This document shows positions 44,301 through 53,512 of a stretch of 64,000 nt of DNA, piece by piece. The notes beneath the pieces were generated by a model. It was given only the letters and a program-made list of their open reading frames with translations, ran no database searches and had not been told where the DNA came from. Numbering within the stretch: the stretch's first letter is position 1; every line of letters starts with the position of its first letter. The DNA comes from Oceanobacillus salinisoli (GTDB lineage Bacteria > Bacillota > Bacilli > Bacillales > Amphibacillaceae): assembly GCF_009733865.1 (NCBI RefSeq), contig NZ_WOFB01000001.1, positions 248,001-312,000 of the forward strand. Direction: 5' to 3'. The position numbers and the translations under genes were made by a program.

Positions 44301-45470
44301 TTATTTGTGGTTTACCGCATCGATAATTCGTTTTACACCTTCTTCTATCGTTGCGCGTGGACATGCAATATTCATGCGCATAAATTGTTTTCCTTCTTCT
44401 CCGTAATCAATTCCGGCATTTAGGCCAACCTTTGCTTCATGAATCATAAACTTCTTCAGTTCCTTGGCATCTAAACCTAGTGCACTGCAATCAATCCATA
44501 CTAGGTAAGTTCCTTCAGATCGTATAACTTTTAAATCAGTATTTCTTTGCAATTGCTTTGTTACGTAATTCTTATGTCCTTCCAGCACAGTGTTAAGTTC
44601 ATCCAGCCACGGAGCACCGTGGTTATAGGCGGACTCTAAGGCTGTATTGGCCATCGTGTTTAGCCCATTACCATGTCCTTGCTTATTAAATTGAGCGATT
44701 AATCGGTCCCTTTTTTCTTTATCGCTTGTAATGACATAGGATGCTTCTAAACCAGCCAGATTAAATGTTTTCGATGGGGCCATACAAGTTATTGTATGTT
44801 GAGCAATCTCTTCGGAAAGAGAAGCGATTGGAATATGTTTTTCACCTGCAAATACGAGGTCAGCATGAATTTCATCGGAAATAACCAATACATCATGTTT
44901 CAAGCAAAGCCTCGCCATTTCTTTTAATTCTTCTTCTTTCCAAACCCTACCTACAGGATTATGTGGAGAACATAAAATAAATGCTTTTACACCGTTCTTT
45001 AATTTTTCTTCAAAATCTTCAAAGTCAATCGTGTAATAATTGTCATTTTGAACGAGAGGGTTTTTTACTATTTCTCGGTCATGTGTCTCTATCACTTTGT
45101 AAAAGGGGCTGTAGACAGGTGTTTGAATGAGAATTTTGTCTTTTGGGTCTGTAAACGCCTGTACAGCCATATGTAAACTTGTTACAACACCTTTACTGAA
45201 GGATAGCCACTCACGTTTGATATCCCAGCCATGTCTCGTTTTTACCCAATTTACAATGGAGTCTTTTACATCATTATCAACAACGGTATACCCGTAAATA
45301 CCATGCTCTGCACGTTTTATTAAAGCTTCATTGACTTCCTTAGGTGCTTTAAAATCCATGTCAGCAACCCACATTGGTAATACGTCTTCCGTTTGAAAAA
45401 CAGCTTTGCGCATATCCCATTTCATGGAGCGGGTTTTTAGTCGATCATGTACTTCTTCAAAGATACTCAT
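44301..45470 (-). CDS. patB: PLP-dependent C-S lyase PatB/MalY
   Basis: A 389-residue fold type I aminotransferase-like enzyme of the PatB/MalY group that cleaves cystathionine and related C-S bonds. The N-terminal VLPMWVADMDFKAPKEV, the PLP-Lys in APSKTFNLAGLEASYV, and the C-terminal MNIACPRATIEEGVKRI fit the family. AGGAGGTTTACAT precedes the minus-strand start. No obvious S-box, so SAM control as for metNPQ is not indicated. Confidence 0.92.
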   Translation of the reverse strand: MSIFEEVHDRLKTRSMKWDMRKAVFQTEDVLPMWVADMDFKAPKEVNEALIKRAEHGIYGYTVVDNDVKDSIVNWVKTRHGWDIKREWLSFSKGVVTSLHMAVQAFTDPKDKILIQTPVYSPFYKVIETHDREIVKNPLVQNDNYYTIDFEDFEEKLKNGVKAFILCSPHNPVGRVWKEEELKEMARLCLKHDVLVISDEIHADLVFAGEKHIPIASLSEEIAQHTITCMAPSKTFNLAGLEASYVITSDKEKRDRLIAQFNKQGHGNGLNTMANTALESAYNHGAPWLDELNTVLEGHKNYVTKQLQRNTDLKVIRSEGTYLVWIDCSALGLDAKELKKFMIHEAKVGLNAGIDYGEEGKQFMRMNIACPRATIEEGVKRIIDAVNHK

Positions 45471-45914
45471 ATGTATATGTAAACCTCCTAATTGTTAATT
45501 ATTGATTATTATTATATCAGAAAAAGAGTGATAAATTGAAAAAAGTCTCTTAGAAAACGAACACATTCGCTTGTCCCTAAGTGTATGTGTTTGTTTTACT
45601 TAGCAGGTAATCCAACTTTCAATTTATACTCTTCTATGAGCAAAAAAAAAGCAAAGCGTCGAAACGCCTTGCATACAGGGGGAATACGAGAAAGTCTTAC
45701 GTTATTAGTTATACCCATGTATAAAAATTATAAACCTATTTTCCGAAAAAAATTTAAAAAAGTTTTTTTGTTGTTGATTCATTCGTTCATTCTTAGTTGA
45801 AATGAACAACAGAGAGGTTGGAGATAACTGTTAAATATATGGTGCTGTAATTTGAGAATCATTGTAATCATGAAAGATGGGGTTTGGAAATGATGATGGA
45901 TATGTAGAGGATAA
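45471..45914. other. Intergenic region between patB and pgi, no gene assigned
   Basis: A very A/T-rich stretch of about 440 bases. A small stem GCAAAGCG/CGCCTTGC is seen at 45651-45672. A 71-codon frame at 45585-45800 has poly-Lys and poly-Phe runs and no ribosome site, so I do not call it. A small RNA cannot be excluded. Confidence 0.45.
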
Positions 45915-45950
45915 AGAAAAGCACCTCATATTAAAGTGAGGTGCTTTCTT
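45915..45950 (-). terminator. Terminator after pgi
   Basis: AAAGCACCTCA pairs with TGAGGTGCTTT, with a T-rich tract on the minus strand, just past the pgi stop. Confidence 0.9.
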
Positions 45951-45952
45951 TA

Positions 45953-47299
45953 TTAAAGACGTTTTTCCAATTCTTCTTTTTCACTTTCAAATCCAGGTTT
46001 ACCTAATAGGGCAAACATATTTTTCTTGTATGCTTCTACACCTGGTTGATCGAATGGATTTACACCCAATAAATATCCACTCATACCGCAAGCTTTTTCA
46101 AAAAAGTATACTAGGTAACCAAATGTATAGGCATCAAGTTCGGGTACTTCCACAATTAGGTTAGGAACGTCACCATCCGTATGTGCAAGCATCGTACCTT
46201 GGAATGCTTTATCATTGATTTCATGAATGGTTTTACCAGCTAAGTAGTTTAAGCCATCCGAATTGTTTTCTTCTGCTTCAAGTGTTAAGTCTTTTTTCGA
46301 TTTATTTACATGAAGAATGGTTTCGAAAATATTGCGGCGTCCTTCTTGAATATATTGACCTAGTGAGTGAAGGTCAGTTGTAAAGTTAGCAGAGGAAGGA
46401 TAAATCCCTTTTTGGTCTTTTCCTTCACTTTCGCCAAATAATTGCTTCCACCATTCAGAGAAATATTGCAAGCTTGGTTCATAGTTAATAAGAAGTTCTG
46501 TTACTTTCCCTTTGCTATATAATACATTCCGAACTGCTGCATATTGGTATGCTGCATTTTTATCTAAAGATGGCTCTGAAAAATCGTTCATCGCATCTTT
46601 TGCACCTTGCATCATATCATCTGTATTTATTCCACTTACTGCAATTGGAAGCAAGCCTACAGCTGTTAATACGGAATAACGGCCACCTACATCATCAGGA
46701 ATAACGAATGTTTCATAGCCTGCTTCATTTGCGGAAGTTTTTAATGCGCCTTTTTCTTTATCTGTAGTTGCATAAATACGTTTTTTCGCTTCTTCTACAC
46801 CATATTTTTCTTCCAGGTATTTTTTGAAAATACGGAAAGCAACAGCCGGTTCTGTTGTTGTTCCACTTTTTGAAATCACATTGATGGAGAAATCTTTATC
46901 TTTTAACACATCAAATAATTCACTCATGTATGTAGAACTTAAATGATGACCAACAAAAATGATTTGTGGAGCATTTCTTTCTTCCTTAGAAAGTAGGTTT
47001 TGGAATGAATGGTTTAGCATTTCCAGGGCGGCTCTCGCACCCAGGTAAGATCCGCCAATCCCAATTACAAGCAATACATCGGAATCTTTCCTAATTTTAC
47101 TAGCTGCCGTTTTAATGCGGGAATATTCTTCTTTATCGTAGTTTTCAGGTAGGTCTACCCAGCCTAAAAAGTCACTACCAGCTCCGGTTTTATTATGTAA
47201 CATGTTGTGTGCTGATTCTACAAAGCCACTAAGGTTGTCCAATTCACTTTGATTGAAGAACGATAATGCTTTATCATATTTAAATGAAACATGTGTCAT
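45953..47299 (-). CDS. pgi: Glucose-6-phosphate isomerase
   Basis: Interconverts glucose 6-phosphate and fructose 6-phosphate in glycolysis. The 448-residue length matches the Bacillus type. The sugar-phosphate isomerase signatures are visible in [36 protein letters not shown] (VISKSGTT) and the C-terminal [27 protein letters not shown] precedes the minus-strand ATG. It stands alone; the spacer upstream carries several repeats. Confidence 0.97.
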   Translation of the reverse strand: MTHVSFKYDKALSFFNQSELDNLSGFVESAHNMLHNKTGAGSDFLGWVDLPENYDKEEYSRIKTAASKIRKDSDVLLVIGIGGSYLGARAALEMLNHSFQNLLSKEERNAPQIIFVGHHLSSTYMSELFDVLKDKDFSINVISKSGTTTEPAVAFRIFKKYLEEKYGVEEAKKRIYATTDKEKGALKTSANEAGYETFVIPDDVGGRYSVLTAVGLLPIAVSGINTDDMMQGAKDAMNDFSEPSLDKNAAYQYAAVRNVLYSKGKVTELLINYEPSLQYFSEWWKQLFGESEGKDQKGIYPSSANFTTDLHSLGQYIQEGRRNIFETILHVNKSKKDLTLEAEENNSDGLNYLAGKTIHEINDKAFQGTMLAHTDGDVPNLIVEVPELDAYTFGYLVYFFEKACGMSGYLLGVNPFDQPGVEAYKKNMFALLGKPGFESEKEELEKRL

Positions 47300-47627
47300 G
47301 GTGAATCCTCCTCATAATAAGATTTAAGTATTTATACATATACATACTTTATCGAATTCAACATCGTAAATCAAGAAAGAGATTGTAAAATAATGCACAA
47401 ATGAGGGAATTTTTGTAAAAAAGCCCGGATTCGCTCCTGTTAACGTCTTACCTAAACATGAAAGATTTCAAGTTAATGAAGATTTAACTTTGCAGTAGAT
47501 ATAAAGTACGAACTAGTATAGTGTTCCGCCCGATTCCGCTACAATCAACCATTTTAATAGTAATTAACCAACAGATGGTATAAGGCAACAATTATAATAT
47601 GTTAGGAAGTTACAATACTCAACAATA

Positions 47628-47692
47628 GCGTAGTGTATTTCCGTAGCGGTAATTTTAGCTCCACCATAATATAAAGTTACTTTGCAGTCTAT
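47628..47692 (+). repeat. Repeat family A, copy 6
   Basis: GCGTAGTGTATTTCCGTAGC, GGTAATTTTAGCTCCACCAT and AAAGTTACTTTGCAGTCTAT. Upstream, TCAACCATTTTAATAGTAAT (47547-47566) recalls 61548-61567, suggesting the element extends further left. Confidence 0.8.
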
Positions 47693-47783
47693 GTATTTAG
47701 TGAAAAAAATAACAAATAATTCGGTGGGATGGATAACTCAGTCCTATCCTTTTAGAAGTTAGAAGACAGCCTTATAGAATAAA

Positions 47784-47841
47784 AAAAATCCGAACGAATT
47801 CGAATTCTAACTAAAGAATTTTGAATCATCGTTCGGACTTT
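47784..47841. repeat. Large hairpin, repeat family E copy 3
   Basis: AAAATCCGAACGAATTCGAA and TTGAATCATCGTTCGGACTT pair imperfectly. Same sequence family as 1863-1926 and 31362-31422, in the inverted order of inner blocks. Confidence 0.75.
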
Positions 47842-47848
47842 CTTTAAC

Positions 47849-48082
47849 AGATAAGAAAGTATAAATTTTTTGCTTTGATGTCTAGCTCCATCGCCCAGCG
47901 ACTAGCGGACTTCCCTCACCTCCGTACGATAAGTCAACATCGACTCACTCCGTTCGTCGTGTTTTCTTTATCTCCTGCGGGGACTGTTCGGTTAAAACCG
48001 CCGCTTTGCGCGGCAACACCGAACCACCTGGCATGGCCAGGCGCAGTCCGTACGTCGCTAAACGGGCGCTTGCGCTTTTCTT
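47849..48082 (+). repeat. Repeat family B, medium copy (~234 bp)
   Basis: Begins GATAAGAAAGTATAAATTTT, then TCTAGCTCCATCGCCCAGCG; ends AAACGGGCGCTTGCGCTTTT. From TCTCCTGCGGGG onward it is almost identical to 21241-21354. An open frame at 47875-48084 runs through it but is not shared by the other copies. Confidence 0.86.
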
Positions 48083-48113
48083 AACTGAAACACTTTTGTC
48101 TCAGCCTAAATAC

Positions 48114-48503
48114 TTATTTTTTGAATGTACCTTCACGTTCTTCGGATTGTTCAATCCACTCTTGAAGTTTGTCTTTTAATGTATTAAATCCTGCTGCTGT
48201 TTCTGCTTCCTGTTTAGGTGCTTGAACTTTATTCGGCTTAGAAACAGGTCTTTTAGGTGCTTCTTCTGTTGCGCGGATGGACAGGGATACTTTATTTTTC
48301 TCATCGTCCACATTTAATACTTTTACTTTTACTTCTTCTCCAACTGATAAATGATCATTAATATCTTTAACAAAACCGTGAGTAATTTCAGAAATATGAA
48401 CTAACCCTTGAGTTTCTTCATCTAACGCGATAAACGCTCCGTATGGCTGAATTCCAGTAACTTTTCCTTCTAATACTTGACCAGCCTCAAACTTATTTGC
48501 CAT
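48114..48503 (-). CDS. yugI: S1-domain RNA-binding protein YugI (general stress protein 13)
   Basis: A 129-residue protein with one S1 RNA-binding domain (residues about 5-75: GQVLEGKVTGIQPYGAFIAL, GLVHISEITHGFVKDI, VKVLNVDDEKNKVSLSIRA) and a basic, Pro/Lys-rich linker plus a short C-terminal helix. It is known as general stress protein 13 in Bacillus and may bind the ribosome or RNA. Start ATG 48503 lies nine bases after AGGAG; an earlier in-frame ATG at 48512 overlaps it. Confidence 0.93.
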   Translation of the reverse strand: MANKFEAGQVLEGKVTGIQPYGAFIALDEETQGLVHISEITHGFVKDINDHLSVGEEVKVKVLNVDDEKNKVSLSIRATEEAPKRPVSKPNKVQAPKQEAETAAGFNTLKDKLQEWIEQSEEREGTFKK

Positions 48504-48642
48504 GCTGAACATCTCCTATTCGATTCTTTTCACACAATATATTATTTTAGCATATAATGGAGATTCCCGCAAAGACTTATTTGTAAACCTCTAGCTTTCG
48601 AAAGTTAGCAGGACAAGATGTTTTGCTCAAAAAATATTTATT

Positions 48643-49641
48643 TCACCATTTTATTAATGAAAATAACACATCTTTTTCTTTCAAAACAAAATCTGGTGAG
48701 GGGTGAATTTGATAGGTATTATCACGAATAACTCCAAGTAAAAGGTGTCCTTGCTTTAATAAGATTTGTGATGCTTCGATGAAAGACAGACCCATTAGTT
48801 CTTTTGGACACTCTTCATGCGAAAATTGCTTTTGACTTAGGATGTGGATAATATCCTCAAACGGTGTAGCTGTCTTTTTATGGGATAGTTCATGAAAAAA
48901 TAAAAGACTCATAAAATCATTGGACCTTATAATTGTGGTAGCACCTGCTCTTAAAGCATTTTCAATTTGAACCTTTGATAAGATTTCTGCAATAATTGGA
49001 ATATCCTTGTTATTTCCACGAATAGCTAATGTAGCAAGAATCGTCCAGTTATCGGCTTGTCTTTCATTTTTGGAATCATCTGCTGTAATGAGAACCCTTG
49101 AACCCTGCTGAATGTTTGCCATTTCCAGAACATGATCCTCGGTTGCATCCCCATGAATAAAATGAACAGGATATTCATTATAGAAAATATGTCTTTTCGT
49201 TCGGTCAATTAAGACGATTTCAATTTCAGGAAACTTATCCGAAATGGTTTTCACTAGTTGTCTGGTGCGCTCATTCCATCCAATAAAAATAAGGTGATGG
49301 TGACCTTTATATTTTAGTTTTCCGTGCTGAAGGTCATGTTCTTTCCTGATTGTTGCAGAAGAAACGGAAGATACATAAAATGCAATCATCGTTCCCCCAG
49401 TAAGCATTAATGTTATAGCTACTATTCTTCCAATGGGAGTTAAAGGTACATAATCACCATATCCAACTGTTGCTGCAGTAACAAAAGCCCACCAAATTCC
49501 ATCAAATATGGTAGGAAACTGAACAGGTTCAACAAAATGTATGATCGCACCAAAAAGAGACATAAGGATAAAAACGAATAAAAGCAGTTTGACAAGAATG
49601 GGAAGACGGAAATAAAGATATTTAAATAATTTAATCGTCAT
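48643..49641 (-). CDS. yugO: Potassium channel protein YugO
   Basis: A 332-residue two-helix K+ channel with a cytosolic RCK/TrkA-N domain. The selectivity filter TVGYGD is at residues 58-63, between helices at about 15-37 and 70-90. The RCK domain starts HHHLIFIGWNERTRQLVKTI. In B. subtilis YugO releases K+ and mediates electrical signalling within biofilms. Start ATG 49641, six bases after TAGGTG; a GTG at 49650 is an alternative. yugI lies downstream on the same strand. Confidence 0.93.
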   Translation of the reverse strand: MTIKLFKYLYFRLPILVKLLLFVFILMSLFGAIIHFVEPVQFPTIFDGIWWAFVTAATVGYGDYVPLTPIGRIVAITLMLTGGTMIAFYVSSVSSATIRKEHDLQHGKLKYKGHHHLIFIGWNERTRQLVKTISDKFPEIEIVLIDRTKRHIFYNEYPVHFIHGDATEDHVLEMANIQQGSRVLITADDSKNERQADNWTILATLAIRGNNKDIPIIAEILSKVQIENALRAGATTIIRSNDFMSLLFFHELSHKKTATPFEDIIHILSQKQFSHEECPKELMGLSFIEASQILLKQGHLLLGVIRDNTYQIHPSPDFVLKEKDVLFSLIKW

Positions 49642-49835
49642 GTGTGTCACCTATTAAGGATTTTGTTCTTAATAGTATGGACAAAGTTTTTTCATTGTTA
49701 TACATCATTTACTATTGGGAAGATAAGGTGTGGGGAGGATAGACCTGAAGAGGAAAGGCTGCGGCAGCGTTACATCGTTGTAGAAAAAGTAAATCAATGA
49801 AGTGTTCTTTCGAGCAGGCTGAAGTGTTGTTCTAA

Positions 49836-49881
49836 GTGCGCATCTACACATAGCTGATTGGGCAGACGCGCACTTGTTTTG
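49836..49881. repeat. Long inverted repeat upstream of yugO
   Basis: AAGTGCGCATCT and AGACGCGCACTT are nearly complementary around a 22-base loop, followed by GTTTT. It could end a transcript or be a small repeat; its partner gene is unclear. Confidence 0.5.
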
Positions 49882-49887
49882 CAGTTT

Positions 49888-49925
49888 CACGTGATTAACC
49901 GGCAGTAAGACTCCCACTTCAAGAA
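49888..49925. repeat. Small repeat family F, copy 4
   Basis: TCACGTGATTAACCGGCAGT followed by AAGACTCCCACTTCAAGAAT. Matches 16743 and 36609 in the same order. Confidence 0.6.
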
Positions 49926-49962
49926 TTCACGATATTTCAGGAGAATTATCATTTATAAAAAG

Positions 49963-50508
49963 TTATAGAACCGCTTTAATACTTTGATACACTTCGTCCC
50001 AGAAGTCTGTATTGGTTTGGAAGGTTTGCTGCATGGATGTGAACAATTCTTTGAGTTGTTCCTGATAATCAGCAGCATCCTGAGAGGGAAGGGTGCTTCG
50101 CTTTTGATCAACACACTCCTGAACTTTTTTGGCGCGCGGTCCCCATTTTGCCACTTCATTACCTTGTTCATCGACAAAAATGAAAATAGGAATAGAACGC
50201 GATTTTCCGTTAGTTAAATACTGATCCATTAATTCCAGATTCTCGTCACGTAGCAGCATCCGTACTTCCATTCCCGCTTTTTCAGCAATTTTTAGCAGAA
50301 TAGGGATATTCAGCATGGCATCTCCGCACCAGTCTTCGGTTAGTACAATGGCACGGAGATTCTTATTTTGTAAATCTTTAAACCAATCCAGGCCTTCTGG
50401 TGTATGGAAATGCTGGTAAATATGTAATAATCCTTCCTTATTTTTTTCCATGTTTTCAATATATTCTCTAGCAGGCATCGCTTTTTCAAACCATTGATTT
50501 AGTTCCAT
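49963..50508 (-). CDS. Thioredoxin-family protein with CGDA site
   Basis: A 181-residue thioredoxin-fold protein. The active-site equivalent is TEDWCGDAMLN: Cys61 is kept but the second cysteine is Ala64, so it cannot form the standard CXXC disulfide. The thioredoxin-like cis-Pro is in SRSIPIFIFVDEQG. The C-terminal third is charged and helical. It may act as a monothiol reductase or only keep the fold. Start ATG 50508, eight bases after AAAGGAG; no close neighbour on that strand. Confidence 0.83.
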   Translation of the reverse strand: MELNQWFEKAMPAREYIENMEKNKEGLLHIYQHFHTPEGLDWFKDLQNKNLRAIVLTEDWCGDAMLNIPILLKIAEKAGMEVRMLLRDENLELMDQYLTNGKSRSIPIFIFVDEQGNEVAKWGPRAKKVQECVDQKRSTLPSQDAADYQEQLKELFTSMQQTFQTNTDFWDEVYQSIKAVL

Positions 50509-50625
50509 TATCGACACTCCTTTTCTTTTTATTTTATCGATGTTATCTATCACCGTAAACAAATGTGCTCTTGTGGTAAATTTTTGCTATGATTAATGTA
50601 GATGCTGAACGAGGAGGAATTACAT

Positions 50626-51684
50626 ATGACGAAATTTAATCAGGAATTTTTAATCGAGCTTTTAAACACTCCATCCCCATCAAGTATGGAGATGCAGATT
50701 CAGAAGAAATGGATAAATTATGTGAAAGATTTTGCAGATAATATCATAACCGACAATGCAGGGAATGCTATTGGTGTGTTAAATCCTGATGCCGAGTTTA
50801 AAGTATTACTTGCCGGGCACTGTGATGAAATTGCATTAGTAATCAATCGAATTGACGAAAGCGGCTTTTTGCATTTTGAAAAAGTGGGTGGAATTAATCC
50901 GAAAGCGGCAGTAGGAATGCATGTTACTGTTTTAGGATATGGAAAAACAGTTACTGGTGTCATCGGAGTGAATGCCCAGCATCATGGAGGATTAAAGGAT
51001 GATTTTGGGTTAGGGGATTTATTTATTGATTGTGGCTACCAATCCAAAGTGGAAGCGGAAAAACATGTACAGATTGGTGACTTGTGCGTTTATAAAACAG
51101 AACCGGAAATTTTAATAGAACGTTATGTATCTGGGCGTGGATTAGATAATCGTACAGGTGCCTTTATTGTTGCGGAGGTTTTAAAACGATTGGCTGAAAA
51201 GGGCACAAAGGTTGGCGTATATGCTGCCAGCACGGTAAATGAAGAAACGAATATGGGTGGAGCATATTTTGCTGCAGCGGGAATTGAACCGACCATGGCT
51301 CTTGCATGTGATGTAACCTTTGCAACGGATTATCCTGGGGTAAATAAAAACAAGCATGGGGACGTCCGTCTGGAGAAAGGTCCAGTGTTAGCAAAAGGTG
51401 CTCCAATCAACATTAAAATCAATCAATTATTGGAAAAGACGGCCAAAAAATTAAATATGAATGTTCAATATGAATTGACACCACGTATGACTGGAACCGA
51501 TGCGGACAAGATGCGCTTGACTGGAAAAGGAGTTCCCGTTTCACTCGTGTCTCTACCACTTCGGTACATGCACTCTCCAGTTGAAACAGCAAGTTTGAAA
51601 GATATAGATGAAGAAATTGACTTGCTCGTAACCATGATTGCAGATTTGACAGGGAATGAGAGCTTAAATCCACTGGAGGACTAA
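50626..51684 (+). CDS. M42 family metallo-aminopeptidase (glutamyl aminopeptidase/FrvX type)
   Basis: A 352-residue dinuclear-metal peptidase of family M42. Ligands are suggested by His and Asp in LLAGHCDEIAL, Asp in GRGLDNRTGAF, Glu pair in STVNEETNMGG, Asp in ACDVTFATD, and His in LRYMHSPVETA. Members remove N-terminal residues from peptides; some act as deblocking or cellulase M-like enzymes. Start ATG 50626 lies about eight bases after GAGGAGG; an upstream ATG at 50602 precedes that site. Divergent from the thioredoxin-like gene. Confidence 0.92.
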   Translation: MTKFNQEFLIELLNTPSPSSMEMQIQKKWINYVKDFADNIITDNAGNAIGVLNPDAEFKVLLAGHCDEIALVINRIDESGFLHFEKVGGINPKAAVGMHVTVLGYGKTVTGVIGVNAQHHGGLKDDFGLGDLFIDCGYQSKVEAEKHVQIGDLCVYKTEPEILIERYVSGRGLDNRTGAFIVAEVLKRLAEKGTKVGVYAASTVNEETNMGGAYFAAAGIEPTMALACDVTFATDYPGVNKNKHGDVRLEKGPVLAKGAPINIKINQLLEKTAKKLNMNVQYELTPRMTGTDADKMRLTGKGVPVSLVSLPLRYMHSPVETASLKDIDEEIDLLVTMIADLTGNESLNPLED

Positions 51685-51697
51685 AGAACTACAGAGA

Positions 51698-51735
51698 AGC
51701 AGGCAACTGATTGATCAAGTTGTCTGCTCTTTTTA
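51698..51735 (+). terminator. Terminator after the M42 peptidase gene
   Basis: AGCAGGCAACT pairs with AGTTGTCTGCT (one G-U), followed by CTTTTT. Confidence 0.9.
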
Positions 51736-52160
51736 TAATTTAAGAAGAAGATAGGCAATTATTACTCAATCTGAATAAAAGTTTTGAAGATTTAGTTATT
51801 CCCCGGGAAATTTACTTATTTCATTCTTTACCCTTCATTTAGTAGATATGAAGTATAATAATTCTGATTATTGTATAAATTTGGTGATTAAGAAAAACCT
51901 TTGGAACAAGAGGGTTAGCTTGGCATTTCAGCTGCTAAAGGTGGCGATTCCCCAAAAAGCCCCCACTTTAAGCAACCTGTAAGGGTCGTAAGTTGGATTA
52001 GTTTACAAAAATGAGTAATTGGATAGAACAACAACAAACAAAATTTACATAGATTATATAGGGAAGCCAATCCAAAGTGGGTTAGCTTTCCCTATAAAAA
52101 ATATTAGGTATCATATTTTTAAAATAAACAATTAAACGTTGACCAAGCGAGGGGTAACCA
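51736..52160. other. Intergenic region with hairpins before the YdcF-like gene
   Basis: A 425-base spacer. Contains a family F-like unit at 51945-51975 (CCCCCACTTTAAGCAACCTG) and a stem TATAGGGAA with TTTCCCTATA at 52057-52096. No gene seen. Confidence 0.5.
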
Positions 52161-52772
52161 ATGTTTATATCTAAATTGGAAAGTGAAAATCTCACAGTTC
52201 AACAAATGACAAACCTTTTATTTACTGGTATTGAGGATGATAAAAATACTGGAGATTGTATTTTTGTAGCGGGCAGCAGTACAGCAGTACACTATCGTTT
52301 ACCTAAAGCGATAGAGCTTTATAAACAAGGGAGGGCTCCTAAAATATTATTTTCAGGAGGTGTGAAGTGGAATGGAAATGGACTTCCAGAAGCAATGATA
52401 CTAAAAAACAAAGCCATGGCATTAGGAATCCCTGAAAAGGATATTTTAACGGAAGACCAGTCATTACACACACTGGAAAACGTGCTTGCCTCCCTATTGG
52501 TGTTGAGCAGGGCATTTCAATTGCACCAAATGGAAAGAATTTTAATTGTAACCACTGCTTATCATATGAGAAGACTGCATTTAACTATGAAAACATATAT
52601 GCCAAACTGGATAAATTTTAGCTTGTGTCCAGCTATTGATCAAAATACGAGAAAAGATAATTGGTTTCGTAGTGTAGAAGGAAGAAAGCGAGTTGAAGCA
52701 GAATGTACGAAGATTATCAACTACGTGAAAAAAGGAGCTTTGAAGGATGAAGATATTAAACTATCAAATTAA
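52161..52772 (+). CDS. YdcF/SanA-like DUF218 protein
   Basis: A 203-residue DUF218 protein. The family pattern DCIFVAGSSTAVHYRLPKAI, ILFSGG, EDQSLHTLENV and TTAYHMRR is clear. Related proteins have been linked to vancomycin sensitivity and envelope functions, but the biochemistry is unknown. No membrane segment is evident. GAGGGG precedes the ATG. A bidirectional terminator follows. Confidence 0.87.
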   Translation: MFISKLESENLTVQQMTNLLFTGIEDDKNTGDCIFVAGSSTAVHYRLPKAIELYKQGRAPKILFSGGVKWNGNGLPEAMILKNKAMALGIPEKDILTEDQSLHTLENVLASLLVLSRAFQLHQMERILIVTTAYHMRRLHLTMKTYMPNWINFSLCPAIDQNTRKDNWFRSVEGRKRVEAECTKIINYVKKGALKDEDIKLSN

Positions 52773-52842
52773 TATTTACTGAGCGGATTGGTGTTTTTTT
52801 AGCTACGTAGAACCTGCTTCTTGTCCAACATTCTCCTAACAC

Positions 52843-52878
52843 GCAAAAAAGCTCTGTCATCGATCAGAGCTTTTTTGC
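52843..52878. terminator. Bidirectional terminator
   Basis: GCAAAAAAGCTCTG pairs perfectly with CAGAGCTTTTTTGC, ending both the YdcF-like gene and the convergent thioesterase gene. Confidence 0.95.
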
Positions 52879-52886
52879 ATATTATT

Positions 52887-53276
52887 CTACTTCCTCTTAG
52901 GTACAATCCCAATGGTGCATCTTGATATACATACTAGATTATCCTCTTCATCCGTAATCCTAATTTCCCACACTGCAGTAGTTTTACCCGAATGAATTGG
53001 TGTACCTTTAGCAGTAACTATGCCTTCTTTTTTGCTCTTTATGTGGTTGGCGTTAATTTCAATGCCAAACACATTATATTTTTCCAAATCGACATTTGCT
53101 GCTGCACCTACACTCGCTACGGTTTCAGCAAGTGCTACAGATGCACCGCCATGCAAGTAGCCAGCAGGTTGATGGGTTCGGTGATCTACTGGCATCGTCA
53201 TAATAACTTCTTCCTTGTTAATGGAACTTATTTCTATCCCTAAGGATTCCATAAGTGTATGGTTAAAGTTTTGCAT
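52887..53276 (-). CDS. menI: Hotdog thioesterase, candidate DHNA-CoA thioesterase MenI
   Basis: A 129-residue hotdog (PaaI/4HBT group) acyl-CoA thioesterase. Blocks MTMPVDHRTHQPAGYLHGGA, VALAETVASV and FGIEINANHIKSKKEG match E. coli YdiI/MenI closely from memory; the catalytic Glu lies in ALAET. MenI hydrolyses 1,4-dihydroxy-2-naphthoyl-CoA, the step between MenB and MenA. Its place beside menA and menFDHB supports that role. GGGGGAAT precedes the ATG. Specificity still rests on homology and context. Confidence 0.82.
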   Translation of the reverse strand: MQNFNHTLMESLGIEISSINKEEVIMTMPVDHRTHQPAGYLHGGASVALAETVASVGAAANVDLEKYNVFGIEINANHIKSKKEGIVTAKGTPIHSGKTTAVWEIRITDEEDNLVCISRCTIGIVPKRK

Positions 53277-53292
53277 GATATTCCCCCTTTTA

Positions 53293-53510
53293 GAGGATGT
53301 TCAAAAAGTCCGGTGAAAAGGACACATCGATAGAGGACCTTCTACTAAAACCGCCCACGTCCTGTGGGCAACGTAGAAGTCACCACCTCCTGTGGAAGCT
53401 CGTTGGCTCGCTTTTCCGTTGCTCACGTATTAACTTTATACGTTCCGCTACTCAAAGCTTCGCCGCCTCGAACTTCTCGGTCCTTTTCATCCTCCTTTTT
53501 GAACACGCAC
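53293..53510 (-). repeat. Repeat family C, short copy with terminal inverted repeats
   Basis: About 218 bp. Read on the minus strand it begins GTGCGTGTTCAAAAAGGAGG two bases after the menA stop and ends at TTTTTGAACATCCTC. Same ends as 26950-27316; the interior is shorter. It lies between menA and menI and would be in their common transcript if they are co-expressed. Confidence 0.82.
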
Positions 53511-53512
53511 TT

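Noticed and set aside
45585-45800. 71-codon open frame between patB and pgi
   Set aside because: Composition is dominated by A/T runs and there is no ribosome site.
47875-48084. 69-codon open frame
   Set aside because: It lies within repeat family B and the frame is not kept in the other copies.
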